DNA from: Zea mays
Lineage: Eukaryota > Streptophyta > Magnoliopsida > Poales > Poaceae
Length of the DNA stretch: 64,000 nucleotides
Assembly: GCF_902167145.1 (NCBI RefSeq)
Contig: NC_050103.1
Location: 181,163,625-181,227,624, forward strand
Direction of reading: 5' to 3'
Every line of letters begins with the position of its first letter. Position 1 is the first letter of the stretch. The position numbers and the translations under genes were made by a program. Under the pieces are notes generated by a model, which saw only the letters and a list, made by a program, of their open reading frames with translations, ran no database searches and was not told the origin of the DNA. Positions 19,840 through 33,299 of the stretch are shown here, in pieces.

Positions 19840-21055
19840 TGAAAGGGAAATGTTCACTTGGGACATTTCTATAAGATTTTGATGATTAAGTGTTCCACAC
19901 AAATGCTTTGAGAAATATTTGTGCCAAAGACTTAAGAAGTGCAAATCAAGAGTAAAGGTATGTTTCTAAGACTTAGTACATTGTTTTGGAGACTAATGTA
20001 TTGTGTTTAAGTGCTAGAAACAGGAAAAGACCAATTTCGAAAAGACTTGGCTGAGCAGCCAAGACTCTGCGCAGTCTAGGTGCACCGGACAGTGTCCGGT
20101 GCGCCAGGCTGGCTCTGGCGAACTGGCTGCTCTCGGGATTTCGTCGGCGGCGTACGGCTAAAATTCACCGGACTGTCCGGTGTGCACCGGACTATCCGGT
20201 GAGCCAACAGTCGGCCCGGCCAACGGTCGGCCGCGTAATCCGCGCGCGTCGCGTGGCAGAGCCAACGGTCAGAAGGGGGCACCAGACTGTCTGGTGTGCA
20301 CCGGACAGTGTCCGGTGCGCCAACGGCTCTGAATCTCCAACGGTCGGCTTCGCCAAAGAAGGAAAGAAATCCGCACCAGACAGTGTTCGGTGGTGCAGGC
20401 GACAGAAGGCAAGAATTGCCTTCCTGGAATGCTCTCAACGGCTCCTAGCTGCCTTGGGGCTATAAAAGGGACCCCTAGGCGCATGGAGGAAGACACCAAG
20501 CATTCTCTAAGCATTCCTAAGCACCAAGACTCCAATTCCGCGCATTCGATTCTTTGTGATAGCAACTAGAGCTCCTTTTGAGTAGAAAACTCTTTGGGTT
20601 GTGTTGTGAGCTCGAGTTGTGACTTGCGTGCGTGTTGTGCTATGATTTTGTGTCTAGTGTGCGTTGCTCATCCCAGCCTTACTCCGTGCTTCTTTGTGAA
20701 CATCAAATTGTAAGGGCGAGAGGCTCCAAGTTGTGGAGATTCGTCGCAAGCGGGATATAGTAAACAAAGCAAAACATCGTGGTATTCAAGTGGGTCTTTG
20801 GACCGCTTGAGAGGGGTTGATTGCAACCCTTGTCCGTTGGGACGCCACAACGTGGAGTAGGCAAGTGTTGGACTTGGCCGAACCACGGGATAAACCACTG
20901 TGCCTATCTGTGTTTATCTTCTTGTGGTTATCGTGTCTTGCAAGAACCCCTCTCTAGCCACTTGGCTTTATTGTGCTAACTCCTAATCTTGTTTTGTGGC
21001 ATTAAGTTTCAAGTTTTTATAGGATCACCTATTCACCCCCCTCTAGGTGCTCTCA
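19840..21055 (+). repeat. 5' LTR of the 19840 copia element (1,216 bp)
   Basis: It starts TGAAAGGGAAATGTTCAC and ends CTCTAGGTGCTCTCA. The U3 carries CCGGAC-N-GTCCGG quasi-palindromes and lacks two modules of about 20 bp present in the 3' LTR. TATAAAAG lies at 20461-20468. Confidence 0.93.
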
Positions 21056-21056
21056 A

Positions 21057-21070
21057 TTGGTATTAGAACC
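21057..21070 (+). other. Primer-binding site (tRNA-Met), mutated
   Basis: TTGGTATTAGAACC follows the LTR; the standard site is TTGGTATCAGAGCC, so two bases have changed. Confidence 0.75.
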
Positions 21071-21105
21071 GTTCTCTTCACGTAAGGGACTAATCGCCCG
21101 AAGAG

Positions 21106-23464
21106 ATGGATCCTAAGGGCAAGGGGATGGTGGTCAATGATAAGGAGTCCTTCGTCAATGATCCAAAAGATGACAAGCCTACTGACTTGGGCTCGAGCCA
21201 CAAAAGAAAAGACAGGAAGAAGAAGAAAACAAGGCGCATCAAGGAGATCGTCTACTACGACGACAGCGACGAGTCCTCTTCTTCCCAAAAGGACGACGAC
21301 AACTACGAGAAAAAGAAAACGGTCAATTCAAACTTTTCTTTTGATTATTCTCGTATTCTGCAAAGTACAAATGCTCATTTACTCTCCATTCCACTTGGTA
21401 AACCTCCTCACTTTGATGGAAAGGACTACGGATTTTGGAGTCACAAAATGTGTAGTCACTTGTTCTCTCTCCATCCAAGCATATGGGAGATAGTAGAGTG
21501 GAATGCAATTTGATAGTACTGATAGTCCCATATTTATCAATGAGCAAATTCACAAAAATGCACAAGCTACTACTGTTCTTCTAGCATCATTGTGCAGGGA
21601 TAAATACCATAAGGTGAGCGGCTTGGATAACGCCAAGCAGATCTGGGACACCCTCAAGATCTCGCATGAGGGGAACGACGTCACCATGCTCACCAAGATG
21701 GAGTTGGTGGAGGGCGAACTTGGGAGATTCGCAATGATCAGGGGCGAGGAGCCAACCCAAACGTACAACCAGCTCAAGACCCTCGTCAACAAAATAAGGA
21801 GCTATGGAAGCACACGATGGACGGACCACGACGTCGTCCGCCTAATGCTAAGGTCTTTCACTGTCCTTGATCCACATCTTGTAAACAATATTCGTGAGAA
21901 TCCTAGGTACACCAAGATGACGCCCGAGGAAATACTTGGGAAGTTTGTAAGCGGGCGGATGATGATCAAGGAAGCAAGATACGTTGATGATGCGTTGAAT
22001 GGCCCAATCCACGAGCCTCAAACCGTTGCTCTTAAAGCAACGAGGAGCAAGGAAGTGCTACCTAGCAAGGTGGCACAAGTTGAGGCGGCAGGGCTCAATG
22101 AGGAAGAGATGACCCTCATCATCAAGCGTTTCAAGATGGCGCTAAGGGGTCGCAAGGAGCATCCCAACAAGAACAAGACGAAGGGGAAGCGCTCATGCTT
22201 CAAATGTGGTAAGATTGGTCATTTTATCGCTAATTGTTCCGATAATGATAGTGACCAGGAACAAGAGAAGAAGAGGGAAAAGCAGAAGGCTTATAAGAAG
22301 GCTAAGGGCGAGGCACACCTTGGCAAGGAGTGGGACTCGCATTGTTCGTCGTCCGACTCCGACAACGAAGGACTCGCCGCCTCGGCCTTCAACAAATCGT
22401 CCCTCTTCTCCAACGAGCATCACACATGACTAATGGCAAAGGAGAAGAAGGTAAACACTCGAAAGTCTACTTATGCTTCTAGTGATGATGAATCTAGCGA
22501 TGATGAAATAGACTATGCCAGTTTGTTCAAGGGCTTAGATAGAACTAAGATTGATAAGATCAATGAGTTTATTAATGCCTTGAATGATAAGAATAGATTA
22601 TTAGAAAAGCAAGAGGATCTTTTGTATGAAGAACATGATAAATTTGTAGAAGCACAAAATTCTCTTGCTTTAGAAGTTAAAAGAAATGAAATGCTTTCAT
22701 GTGAATTGTCTACATGCCATTAATCTATCTCTAGCCTAAAAAGTGTTAATGATGATTTGAATGCTAAGTTAGAAATAGCTAGTAAATCAACCTCTCGTAA
22801 AGAACATGTTACAATTTGCAATAGGTGCAAAGATTTCAATGTTGATGCTTGTAGTGAACACCTAGTTTGCATTTCTAAACTAAATGATGAAGTGGCTAGT
22901 CTTAATGCTCAACTTAAGACTAGCAAAAATGATTTTGATAAACTAAAATTTGCAAGGGATGCCTACACGATTGGTAGACACCCCTCAATTAAGGATGGGC
23001 TTGGCTTTAAGAGGGAAGCCAAGAACTTAACAAGTCATAAGGCTCCCATCTCCGCCAAGGAGAAAGGGAAGGCCCCTATGACTAATAGTGTTCAAAAGAA
23101 CCATGCTTTCATTTATGGTGATAAGAGATACTCTAGAAATATTCATAGGAGTTGTAATGATTCAAATGCCATGTTTGCTCCAAGTTCTTCCTATGTGCAT
23201 GGTAGAGATATGTCTAGGAGAAATGTCATTCATCATATGCCTAGGAGAAAGGTTGCTAATGTTCCTAGGAAAATTAATGAACCTTCTACAATCTATCATG
23301 CTTGCAATGCTTCCTTTGCTATTTGTAGAAAGGATAAGAAGGTGATTGCTAGAAAATTAGGGGCCAAATGTAAGGGAGATAAGACTTGCATTTGGGTCCC
23401 TAAGACCATTGTTACTAACCTTGTAGGACCCAACAAGAGTTGGGTACCTAAGACCCAAGCCTAA
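21106..23464 (+). pseudogene. gag of the 19840 copia element, broken
   Basis: Starts with ATG at 21106 (MDPKGKGMVV), as in the intact copy at 35313. It contains the UBN2-type Gag core and the zinc knuckle CFKCGKIGHFIANC. Relative to the intact copy it has a 2-nt deletion near 21497, a TGA at 22427-22429 where the intact copy has Cys, and a TAA at 22721-22723 where the intact copy has Glu. The remaining C-terminal coiled-coil part runs to the normal TAA at 23462-23464. Not expected to make a working Gag. Confidence 0.9.
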
Positions 23465-26400
23465 TTTGCCTTGCAGGTTTATGCATCTGGGGGATCAAGC
23501 TGGATTATCGACAGCGGATGCACAAACCACATGACGGGGGAGAAGAAGATGTTCACCTCCTACGTCAGGAACAAAGATTCCCAAGACTCAATCATATTCG
23601 GTGACAGGAATCAAGGCAAGGTGAAAGGATTAGGAAAGATTGCTATTTCATCCGAGCACTCCTGTTCTAATGTGTTTTTAGTTGAGTCGTTTGGATATAA
23701 CTTATTGTCTGTTAGTCAACTGTGTAATATGGGATATAATTGCTTATTCACAAATATAGATGTGTCCGTCTTTAGAAGAAGTGATGGTTCATTAGCTTTT
23801 AAGGGTGTATTAGACGGCAAACTCTACTTAGTTGATTTTGCAAAAGAGGAGGCTGGTCTAGATGCATGCTTAATTGCTAAGACTAGCATGGGCTGGCTGT
23901 GGCATCGCCGTTTAGCGCATGTGGGGATGAAGAACCTTCACAAGCTTCTAAAGGGAGAACACGTAATAGGTCTAACAAATGTTACTTTCGAAAAAGATAG
24001 ACCTTGTGCAGCTTGTCAAGCAGGTAAACAGGTGGGAAGCTCTCATCATACCAAAAATGTGATGACCACATCAAGACCTTTGGAGTTGCTTCATATGGAC
24101 CTCTTCGGACCGGTCGCCTATCTAAGTATAGGAGGAAGTAAGTATGGTCTTGTTATAGTTGATGATTTTTCCCGCTTCACTTGGGTATTCTTTTTGCAGG
24201 ATAAATCTGAAACCCAAGGGACCCTTAAGCGCTTCCTAAGGAGAGCTCAAAATGAGTTTGAGCTCAAGGTAAAGAAGATAAGGAGCGACAATGGGTCCGA
24301 GTTCAAGAACCTTCAAGTGGAGGAGTACCTTGAGGAGGAAGGGATCAAGCACGAGTTATCCGCTCCCTACACACCACAACAAAATGGTGTAGTAGAGAGG
24401 AAGAATAGGATGCTCATAGACATGGCAAGGACAATGCTTGGAGAATTCAAGACACCCGAGCAGTTTTGGTCGGAAGCCGTGAACACGGCTTGCCATGCCA
24501 TAAACCGGGTGTACCTTCATCGCCTCCTCAAGAAGACTTCGTATGAGCTTCTAACCGATAACAAACCCAATGTGTCTTAATTTCGTGTATTTGGGAGCAA
24601 ATGTTATATTCTAGTGAAGAAAGGTAGAAATTCTAAGTTTGCTCCCAAAGCTGTAGAAGAGTTTTTGTTAGGTTATGACTCAAATACAAAGGCGTATAGG
24701 GTCTTCAACAAATCATCGGGTTTGGTTGAAGTCTCTAGCGATGTTGTATTTGATGAGACTAATGGCTCTCCAAGAGAGCAAGTTGTTGATCTTGATGATG
24801 TAGATGAAGAAGACGTTCCAACGGCCGCAATACGCACCATGGCGATTGGAGATGTGCGGCCACAGGAACAAAAGGAGCAAGATCAACCTTCTTCCTCACA
24901 AATGGTGCATCCCCCAACTCAAGACGATGAACAGGTTCATCAAGAGGAGGCATGTGATCAAGGGGGAGCACAAGATGATCATGTAATGGAGGAAGAAGCA
25001 CAACCGACACCTCCAACTCAAGTTCGAGCGACGATTCAAAGGTATCATCCCGTCGACCAAATTTTGGGTGATATTAGCAAGGGAGTAACTACTCGCTCTA
25101 GATTAGTTAATTTTTGTGAGCATTACTCTTTTGTCTCTTCTATTGAGCCTTTCAGGGTAGAAGAGGCCCTGCTAGATCCGGACTGGGTGTTGGCCATGCA
25201 GGAAGAGCTCAACAACTTCAAGAGAAATGAAGTTTGGACACTGGTGCCTCGTCCCAAGCAAAACGTTGTGGGAACCAAGTGGGTGTTCCGCAACAAACAA
25301 GACGAGCACGAAGTGGTGACAAGGAACAAGGCTAGACTTGTGGCAAAAGGTTATGCCCAAGTCACAGGTTTGGACTTTGAGGAGACTTTTGCTCCTGTGG
25401 CTAGGCTAGAGTCAATTCGCATATTGTTAGCCTATGCTACTCACCATTCTTTCAGGTTGTTCCAAATGGATGTGAAGAGCGCTTTCCTCAACGGGCCAAT
25501 CAAGGAGGAGGTGTACGTGGAGCAACCCCCTGGCTTTGAGGATGAACGGTACCCCGACCACGTGTGTAAGCTCTCTAAGGCGCTCTATGGACTTAAGCAA
25601 GCCCCAAGAGCATTGTATGAAGCCTTAGAGATTTTTTAATTGCTAATGCTTTCAAGGTTGGGAAAACCGATCCAACTCTTTTTACTAAGACTTGTGATGG
25701 TGACTTATTTGTGTGCCAAATTTATGTCGATGACATAATATTTGGTTCTACTAACCAAAAGTCTTGTGAAGAGTTTAGCAGGGTGATGACTCAGAAATTT
25801 GAGATGTTGATGATGGGCGAGTTGAGCTACTTCCTTGGGTTCCAAGTGAAACAACTCAAGGATGGCACCTTCATCTCACAAACGAAGTATACACAAGGCT
25901 TGCTCAAGAGGTTTGGAATGAAGGACGCCAAGCCCGCAAAGACTCCAATGGGAACCGATGGACACGTCGACCTCAACAAAGGAGGTAAGTCTGTTGATCA
26001 AAAGGCATACCGGTCTATGATAGGGTCTTTACTTTATTTATGTGCTAGTAGACCGGATATTATGCTTAGTGTATGCATGTGTGCTAGATTTCAATCTGAT
26101 CCAAGGGAGTGTCACTTAGTGGCTGTGAAGCGAATTCTTAGATATTTAGTCGCTACACCTTGCTTCGGGATCTGGTATCCAAAGGGGTTTACCTTTGACT
26201 TGATTGGATATTCAGACTCCGACTATGCTGGATGTAAGGTCGATAGGAAGAGTACATCGGGGACGTGCCAATTCTTAGGAAGGTCCCTGGTGTCGTGGAG
26301 TTCTAAGAAACAAACTTCCGTTGCCCTATCCACCGCTGAGGCCGAGTATGAGGCCGAGTATCTTTGGATGAGGCAAACTCTCAGGGACTTTGGCTACAAT

Positions 26401-26657
26401 CTGAGCAAAGTCCCACTTCTATGTGATAATGAGAGTGCTATCCGCATGGCGGATAATCCTGTCGAACACAGCCGCACAAAGCACATGACATCTGGCATCA
26501 CTTTTTGAGAGACCACTAGCAAAAGGGGGATATCGAAGTGTTTTATGTTAGCACCGAGAACCAACTAGCCGATATCTTTACCAAGCCTCTAGATGAGTCA
26601 ACCTTTTGCAGGCTGCGTAGTGAGCTAAATGTCTTAGATTCGCGGAACTTGGATTGA
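23465..26657 (+). pseudogene. pol of the 19840 copia element, broken
   Basis: Protease ([11 protein letters not shown]), integrase (HRRLAHVG zinc module; [17 protein letters not shown] and VVERKNR catalytic blocks), reverse transcriptase (YVDDIIFGS) and RNase H are all recognisable. In this copy pol is in the same frame as gag across the TAA at 23462. Damage: TAA at 24578-24580, a one-base deletion near 25620 in the reverse transcriptase, an 18-bp in-frame deletion near 26347 in RNase H, and a one-base deletion near 26487. It ends at the TGA at 26655-26657. Confidence 0.9.
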
Positions 26658-27079
26658 TTTATAGCATACATGTGTTTATGCCTTTGATCATGTTCCTTTA
26701 TGCATATTGTTGTTCATTTATGGTGTTCAAGTTGTACAAACACTCTCCGGACCTCAAAAGTCCATGTGTGAATGATGCACATATTTAGGGGGGAGATGTG
26801 CTACAACTTGACCCTTTGAGACTAACCATGTGCTTAAGTTTTCTTCATTTAGTCTCAAAGGAGGTTTGAAAGGGAAAAGGTAGACTTGGACCATGCAAGA
26901 CTTCCACTGCACTCCGATGAGAGGGTAACTTACTCCAAGTTCATCTCCATGTTCTTATTGCCTTTTTATCTTAATTGAAGATTTTGGTGAGGCAATGGGG
27001 TTCTGGGCCAAGATTGATCCCGTTTTGGTGCTTGATGCCAAAGGGGGAGAAAATAAGGCCAAAGCAATAAATGGATCAG

Positions 27080-27330
27080 CCACCACTTGAGAACATTGAA
27101 AATAGTAGAATAGAGCTTTTGGTTTGTCAAAATCTCTTATTATCTCTTTTGTCAAAAGTTGGCCTCTTGTGGGGAGAATTGTTGATTATGGGAAAAAGGG
27201 GGAGTTTTGAGAACTTTGAAAATAGTAGAATAGAGCTTTTGGTTTGTCAAAATCTCTTATTATCTCTTTTGTCAAAAGTTGGCCTCTTGTGGGGAAATGG
27301 TTGATTATGGGAAAAAGGGGGAGTTTTTGA
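27080..27330 (+). repeat. Tandem duplication of about 120 bp in the 3' untranslated region
   Basis: A block beginning GAAAATAGTAGAATAGAGCT and running to AAAAAGGGGGAGTTTT occurs twice in a row. It duplicates an internal purine-rich AAAGGGGGAG tract; the same AAAGGGGGAG core abuts the 3' LTR at 27562. The intact copy has its own shorter duplication at the equivalent place. Confidence 0.85.
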
Positions 27331-27561
27331 ACCTTTGATCAATTTCTCTTGTAATACCTCTCTTTATGTCTCAACAAGTGTGTTTGACTTAGAGATAGGA
27401 AATTGTGTTTGATTTTCAAAAACAAACCAAGTGGTGGTAAAGAATGATCCATATATGCCAAATTTGAATCAAAACAAATTTGTGTTCTCATTTGAATTGA
27501 TGTTGCACTTCTTTTAGTTGATTTTTGTTGTGTTGGCATTAATCACCAAAAAGGGGGAGAT

Positions 27562-28817
27562 TGAAAGGGAAATGTTCACTTGGGACATTTCTATAAGATT
27601 TTGATGATTAAGTGTTCCACACAAATGCTTTGAGAAATATTTGTGCCAAAGACTTAAGAAGTGCAAATCAAGAGTAAAGGTATGTTTCTAAGACTTAGTA
27701 CATTGTTTTGGAGACTAATGTATTGTGTTTAAGTGCTAGAAACAGGAAAAGACCAATTTGGAAAAGACTTGGCTGAGCAGCCAAGACTCTGCGCAGTCTG
27801 GGTGCACCGGACTGTCCGGTGGTGCACCGGACAGTGTCCGGTGCGCCAGGCTGGCTCTGGCGAACTGGCTGCTCTCGGGATTTCGTCGGCGGCGTACGAC
27901 TAAAATTCAACGGACTGTCCGGTGTGCGCCGGACTGTCCGGTGAGCCAACAGTCGGCCCGGCCAACGGTCGGCCGCGTAATTCGCGCGCGTCGCATGGCA
28001 GAGCCAACGGTCAGAAGGGGGCACCGGACTGTCCGGTGTGCACCGGACAGTGTCCGGTGCGCCAATGGCTCTGAATCTCCAACGGTCGGCTTCGCCAAAG
28101 AAGGAAAGAAATCCGTACCAGACAGTGTCCGGTGGTGCACCGGACTGTCTGGTGCGCCAGGCGACAGAAGGCAAGAATTGCCTTCCTGGAATGCTCTCAA
28201 CGGCTCCTAGCTGCCTTGGGGCTATAAAAGGGACCCCTAGGCGCATGGAGGAAGACACCAAGCATTCTCTAAGCATTCCTAAGCACCAAGACTCCAATTC
28301 CGCACATTCGATTCTTTGTGATAGCAACTAGAGCTCCTTTTGAGTAGAAAACTCTTTGGGTTGTGTTGTGAGCTCGAGTTGTGACTTGTGTGCGTGTTGT
28401 GCTCTGATTTTGTGTCTTATGTGCGTTGCTCATCCCAGCCTTACTCCGTGCTTCTTTGTGAACATCAAATTGTAAGGGCTAGAGGCTCCAAGTTGTGGAG
28501 ATTCCTCGCAAGCGGGATATAGTAAACAAAGCAAAACGCCGTGGTATTCAAGTGGGTCTTTGGACCGCTTGAGAGGGGTTGATTGCAACCCTCGTCCATT
28601 GGGACGCCACAACGTGGAGTAGGCAAGTGTTGGACTTGGCCGAACCACGGGATAAACCACTGTGCCTATCTGTGTTGATCTTCTTGTGGTTATCGTGTCT
28701 TGCAAGAACCCCTCTCTAGCCACTTGACTTTATTGTGCTAACTCCTAACCTTGTTTTGTGGCATTAAGTTTCAAGTTTTTACAGGATCACCTATTCACCC
28801 CCCTCTAGGTGCTCTCA
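27562..28817 (+). repeat. 3' LTR of the 19840 copia element (1,256 bp)
   Basis: It follows the polypurine tract CAAAAAGGGGGAGAT and ends CTCTAGGTGCTCTCA at 28817, next to the second CTTCG. TATAAAAG lies at 28223-28230. Confidence 0.93.
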
Positions 28818-28822
28818 CTTCG

Positions 28823-29265
28823 GGCGCCATCACCACTAGCCCGAATGGGCCGACGCCGCACGAGTCCGACAAGGAGGTGTCCTTCTCCACGCACGCGTGC
28901 AGCTTGTGAGGATCATGCAGCTACTCGGGGTCCAGCTCCTCAACGTCCTCTAGGCTCTTCAGCACTTCGAACACAACCTCCATGTCCGTATGCATGGCAT
29001 CGACTATATTGCAAAAAGATAAGAGTAATATGATGCAATGAATCACTAAAATAAATTTTATAGAGGCTAGATCATGGTCTACAGTAATATAAAAACAACA
29101 AACGAAACCTATAGTAAACATCATTAATATAACTAACTGAGAACATACAATGAGATACCTGAAGACTATGTCAGTTGTGCCTGGTTGCAGCGGTAAGAAA
29201 TATCTTGATAGAACATGGATAACATTTTCCATTAGTTTGGTGTCATTTTGCTCATTAGCATGTTG
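28823..29265 (-). pseudogene. Unrecognised captured exon fragments in the Helitron
   Basis: On the minus strand a 107-nt exon-like block (29265-29159) lies between TTTGCAG and an AG|GTATCT donor and encodes HANEQNDTKLMENVIHVLSR onward. A second block follows a TATAG acceptor at 29003 and contains DMEVVFEVLKSLEDVEELD before a TAG. The two are not in frame through those junctions. I do not recognise the protein. Intact splice signals suggest capture of genomic DNA. The piece continues across the copia insertion to about 19839. Confidence 0.4.
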
Positions 29266-29271
29266 CTGCAA

Positions 29272-32200
29272 ATGGAGAGAATCATAACCAGGTAGCTAGA
29301 AAAAATGGGTACCAGAAGACTTTTTTTAACAAAATAAAAATAGATAATGAGCAGAACCAATCATTGGTGTTAAATAGTATGCTTCCATAAAGCCTTCAAT
29401 CATGCATTCATCACATTACCTTAATCAAACCGAATTATTTTTGTCATGATGGAGGGTCAAACAGAAACAGGCATAAAGATTTTTTTTGGGTGGGTATGTA
29501 TAAGTAATAGTTATTATAGCACAAAACTGAAAAGTGACACTACATCGAAGTTACTACCTTTGTGAACCGGAACAGATGCCATATATCCTTTAGCATTTCA
29601 ACCTTGTGTAGTACTATCATCTTAAAAATGAACTTGACAGCTCATGTGTTAGCAGAAAAAAACAGATGCACCATTCTTTTCATTAAGATGCAAGGCACAA
29701 TTTTCTATCAGGAAATCTTAAATTGGTGGAAAATCCATTAGAAACTAGATTCAAAGGAAATGGTTACAGAAATGGAAATATGCACCCAACTCGTATTAGA
29801 TAAAACTAACCAAATGTGACGGTGGCTCGTCGTAGCATAGGTCAAACATAGCTTCACTCGGCTATACAACTTATTGGCTAAATTTGTGAAGTCACCTTGT
29901 ATGCGAGGATCTGATGTAGAACCCAGTAAAACCACCTATTATAGGAAGACAAACCTCAGTTCTAAAGAGTAGTGACTGAACCAGCATAGTTGAAGAGTAG
30001 TGACTGAAAGCATACGTAACTCAAGCTCAAAAGTTATATTTGAAGCAGGCTATGTTATAAAACTAGCCTATATGTAAGCTGGGTCATGGATGGGTGTTAG
30101 GTTCAGTTGCCTTCCACTCTACTCAGTTCAAAGAACTGTTGTCCGATGAACCAAGTGTGAAGCTACTGCATGTCTGCATCTATCAAATAGTTATTCCTCC
30201 TCAACAGTTTGCAATGAGTGCATCTGCCAAATAGTTATTCCTCCTCAACAGTTTGCAATGAGCGAAGGATTGGATCAGATATAATGGAGTCTTGAAAGGA
30301 TGCAATGTACTAAAGTTTTAGCTTGAATATTAGTGTGTGGAAAACAGCTATTCATGTGACCTAACCTTGACATGTGGTCTCTGTTGGGTTCTAATTTCTA
30401 ACTAATGTATCCCAACTTATTTGGGATTAAAAGACTTTATTGCTGTCTAGTATTGGATCAGATGCAATGCAAGCCTATAAAACACAAACTGACCACTAAA
30501 CTGTAATACTGTAACAGTTGCCGCATTTGAATTTATCTTGTACGTTTCAAACATCAGGTGACCATCGATTTGTTTCTGTCACTTAATTGCCATGTGATCA
30601 TAAACCATTCAACTATGGAGAATTTGTAGTTCCACATGCTGCCTCATAGTTTATGTATCTTTAATATTAGGTATACATGATGATCAAAGATTTCGGAAGT
30701 CAAATTGGCAAAAAGAATGTGTGCCTTATAAACATAGGATGTAACACAAACAGGAAAGGTGAAAAGATATTTTTATCTGATGTCAAAAAATAGAACTCCC
30801 TTAGTTGTTTTATCAAAGGGAAGATATTTCTGTGCCACATATAATGGAAAATCAAACAATGAACCTTTAGTGGTTTACTGCCCGCAAAATCAGAAGATTC
30901 CCCTATGTTAAAATCAAATCAATGTGACATAAACATTCAGATTAACAGTTTTACTCTACAATAAACTTTTTTTACTTATATACTTAACTAATTTTATACA
31001 AGTTGACAGGTTCATCAATTTGACCCTCCACCACTGGCATGTGATGGGGCTACATATGTAAATTGTCTATTGAAATACTACACTTTGCCAATATATACAC
31101 TTTGCCAATATATATTGAAATACTAACTTCTTTATTTCGAAATTAATGGTGTCTAGAAGAGGGTTAGCTGAATTATCCTCGTGTTCATTCATTGGAGTCA
31201 GATTCAGATTCTTGTATCCTCTCAGATTTGGACAGGGGAGTTAAAATAAAGGTTTTTATCTCCTGGTTTTGAGAGAAGAAAAACTCCCATATTGGAAGAT
31301 ATTTATCTCCTGGTTTTTATCATCGTTTGGTCTCTCCATCAAATAGATGTATATGGTTTTTTAGAGTAATAATAATTAAAAACTATGTACAATCACTTTA
31401 TCCAAAATGCTAATATTTCATCATTTCATAAGAATAGTGGCTCGTACAAAACATTGAACAGATAAATAATGACATGAAATTACTGAAATCAGCACTATTT
31501 ACAAGGAACAAGAAACCACATTGTCTTTCTATCATTAGGGAGGGAGGAAACATCATCTCCTGTAGCAAAAGAACTCTAATAAAAGAGTCTTTTGCCTAGA
31601 GTATACAACTGTATACAGATCTGGGTGTAACACTTAGCAAGTTTTACAGGAATCTAACAGATAAAAACCAATGAACATTTGCAGGAATCTATATAGATCT
31701 TAAGACTAAAGTGATGTGGTGCATGATCCTACTGATCATGTCAGGTGTAATTTTATGTATTTTCCATGGTACATTAGTTCATATGTTTACTATTGAGCTA
31801 AAATTATTATCTGTATTATTCAAGAACAAATCACATACTTAAGTTGATTGCATAGTTTGTGATTGTCGTTTATAATCCTTAGAATCAGATGAAAGTATCA
31901 ATACAAATGTTGCATAGGAAATGTCAGGCTGTCAGCATACCTTGAAGCAGAATATCCAGGCAGGTATTTAGTGGAGAACTCAATAACAAAGTTCTGAGTT
32001 GCCTACTGCTTGACCTCCCGTATGTGGAGACCATGTACTAATAGGAATATTGTGAAGCTGATTTTGCAGAAGGGAACCGCCTTTAGCCTCTTCTTGTAGC
32101 TTCGAGCAAAGAACTAAAAACATCACCAAGATAAAAAGAAGAACATACAACTGAACACATAGGTGAAATTAATTTAATCAAACATGGAATTACTGAATAT

Positions 32201-33299
32201 CATGGCATTGGTTCATGGCTTAATTTACTAAAAGGCTCTAGACTGGTTGTAGATGGTGGTAAATCCTTGGGGTAAATATATATACCAAATGTCATGATTT
32301 TAAGGGAAACAGTGGAACTTTCAGTTTAGCAGCATGAACTTATTTTTTCAGTATACAACCCAACAGAAAATGCAGTCTAGCTTTATGAATGAATATAGTT
32401 GAAACTTGAAGCATGCACAAAACATGAGTCATCACAGGCATATGGCATACCTCTTCTTGGAACAGCAAATCGAATAGCAAAGAAGATGATCATATTAATA
32501 AGAGAAACCAAGCTCCAATCAAGTAAAGAAGATGGAAAAACACATATGGGTCAGATCAAAAGAACCATTATGGACTTTCTATGTGTATGCACAAAACATC
32601 AGTCAGATCAAACACATATGAGTCGGATCAAAAGAGCATTTATATTGAGAATAAATATATCTGAAAATTCAAAAAGACATCATTTAGCTTGAGCTTCTAT
32701 GTGTAAGTAAAATCTTAGTGGAGGTCACTGAGTTACCAAAACATAAAGTAAAAAAACATTAAAAACAGAGTAAAGTGAAGAATAAAAAGACTAATATAAT
32801 TAAAAAACATGCTTTTGTGACCTTTGAGAATAAATAGATCTGAAAGTTCTAAAAACATCCTTTAGTACAAAAACATTAAGGACAGAGTAAAATCAAGAAT
32901 GAACATACAATATTATATTAAAAATACATGCCTTTGTGACCTCCTCTCCTCTTGGAGACTGTAGTTGAAGTGGGTTCAGTTCGTACTCTAGAGTCTAGAA
33001 TTCTTTCGAATTTGACACAACCATTGGGGTGTTCCTGGTTTTCTAGGGAGAAAAATGAGCAAAATAAGCAAAATAAACATACAATATTATATTAAAAATA
33101 CATGCCTTTGTCTGGCCGAGGTTGGCATTCCGTCGAGCAGAAGGCGAGAGCGGGCGCGGTGAGATGAATGACCACACAAATCAATCAAGGCAGAGCAGAT
33201 CTAGGCCAGAAGAAACGCATGGGATGGGAACTGAACAGCTACTACCTCAGGCTTATTTACCTATGCATGTAGATCTAGGAGGCAAATCAATGCACTCAT
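29272..33299. other. Helitron interior without a recognised gene
   Basis: AT-rich, non-repetitive-looking DNA of about 4 kb. A 44-nt exon-like block with ATAG acceptor and AAG|GTGACT donor sits at about 29937-29893 (minus). Another exon-like stretch lies at about 32115-31930 (minus). Local duplications are at 30176-30265 and 32560-33115. No continuous coding region is supported. Confidence 0.45.
30176..30265 (+). repeat. 44-bp tandem duplication
   Basis: CAAATAGTTATTCCTCCTCA and its surroundings occur twice in a row, with only a few differences. Confidence 0.9.

Larger units (their letters stand above)
19840..28817 (+). mobile_element. Ty1/copia element, SIRE lineage (Opie/Ji-like), defective
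   Basis: Full structure: 5' LTR 19840-21055, primer site, gag, pol, polypurine tract, 3' LTR 27562-28817, and a perfect target duplication CTTCG (19835-19839 and 28818-28822). Total length is 8,978 bp. Both coding regions carry stops and frameshifts. The LTRs differ at about 28 positions counted by eye, plus two deletions of about 20 bp in the 5' copy. It is inserted in the Helitron. Confidence 0.93.
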
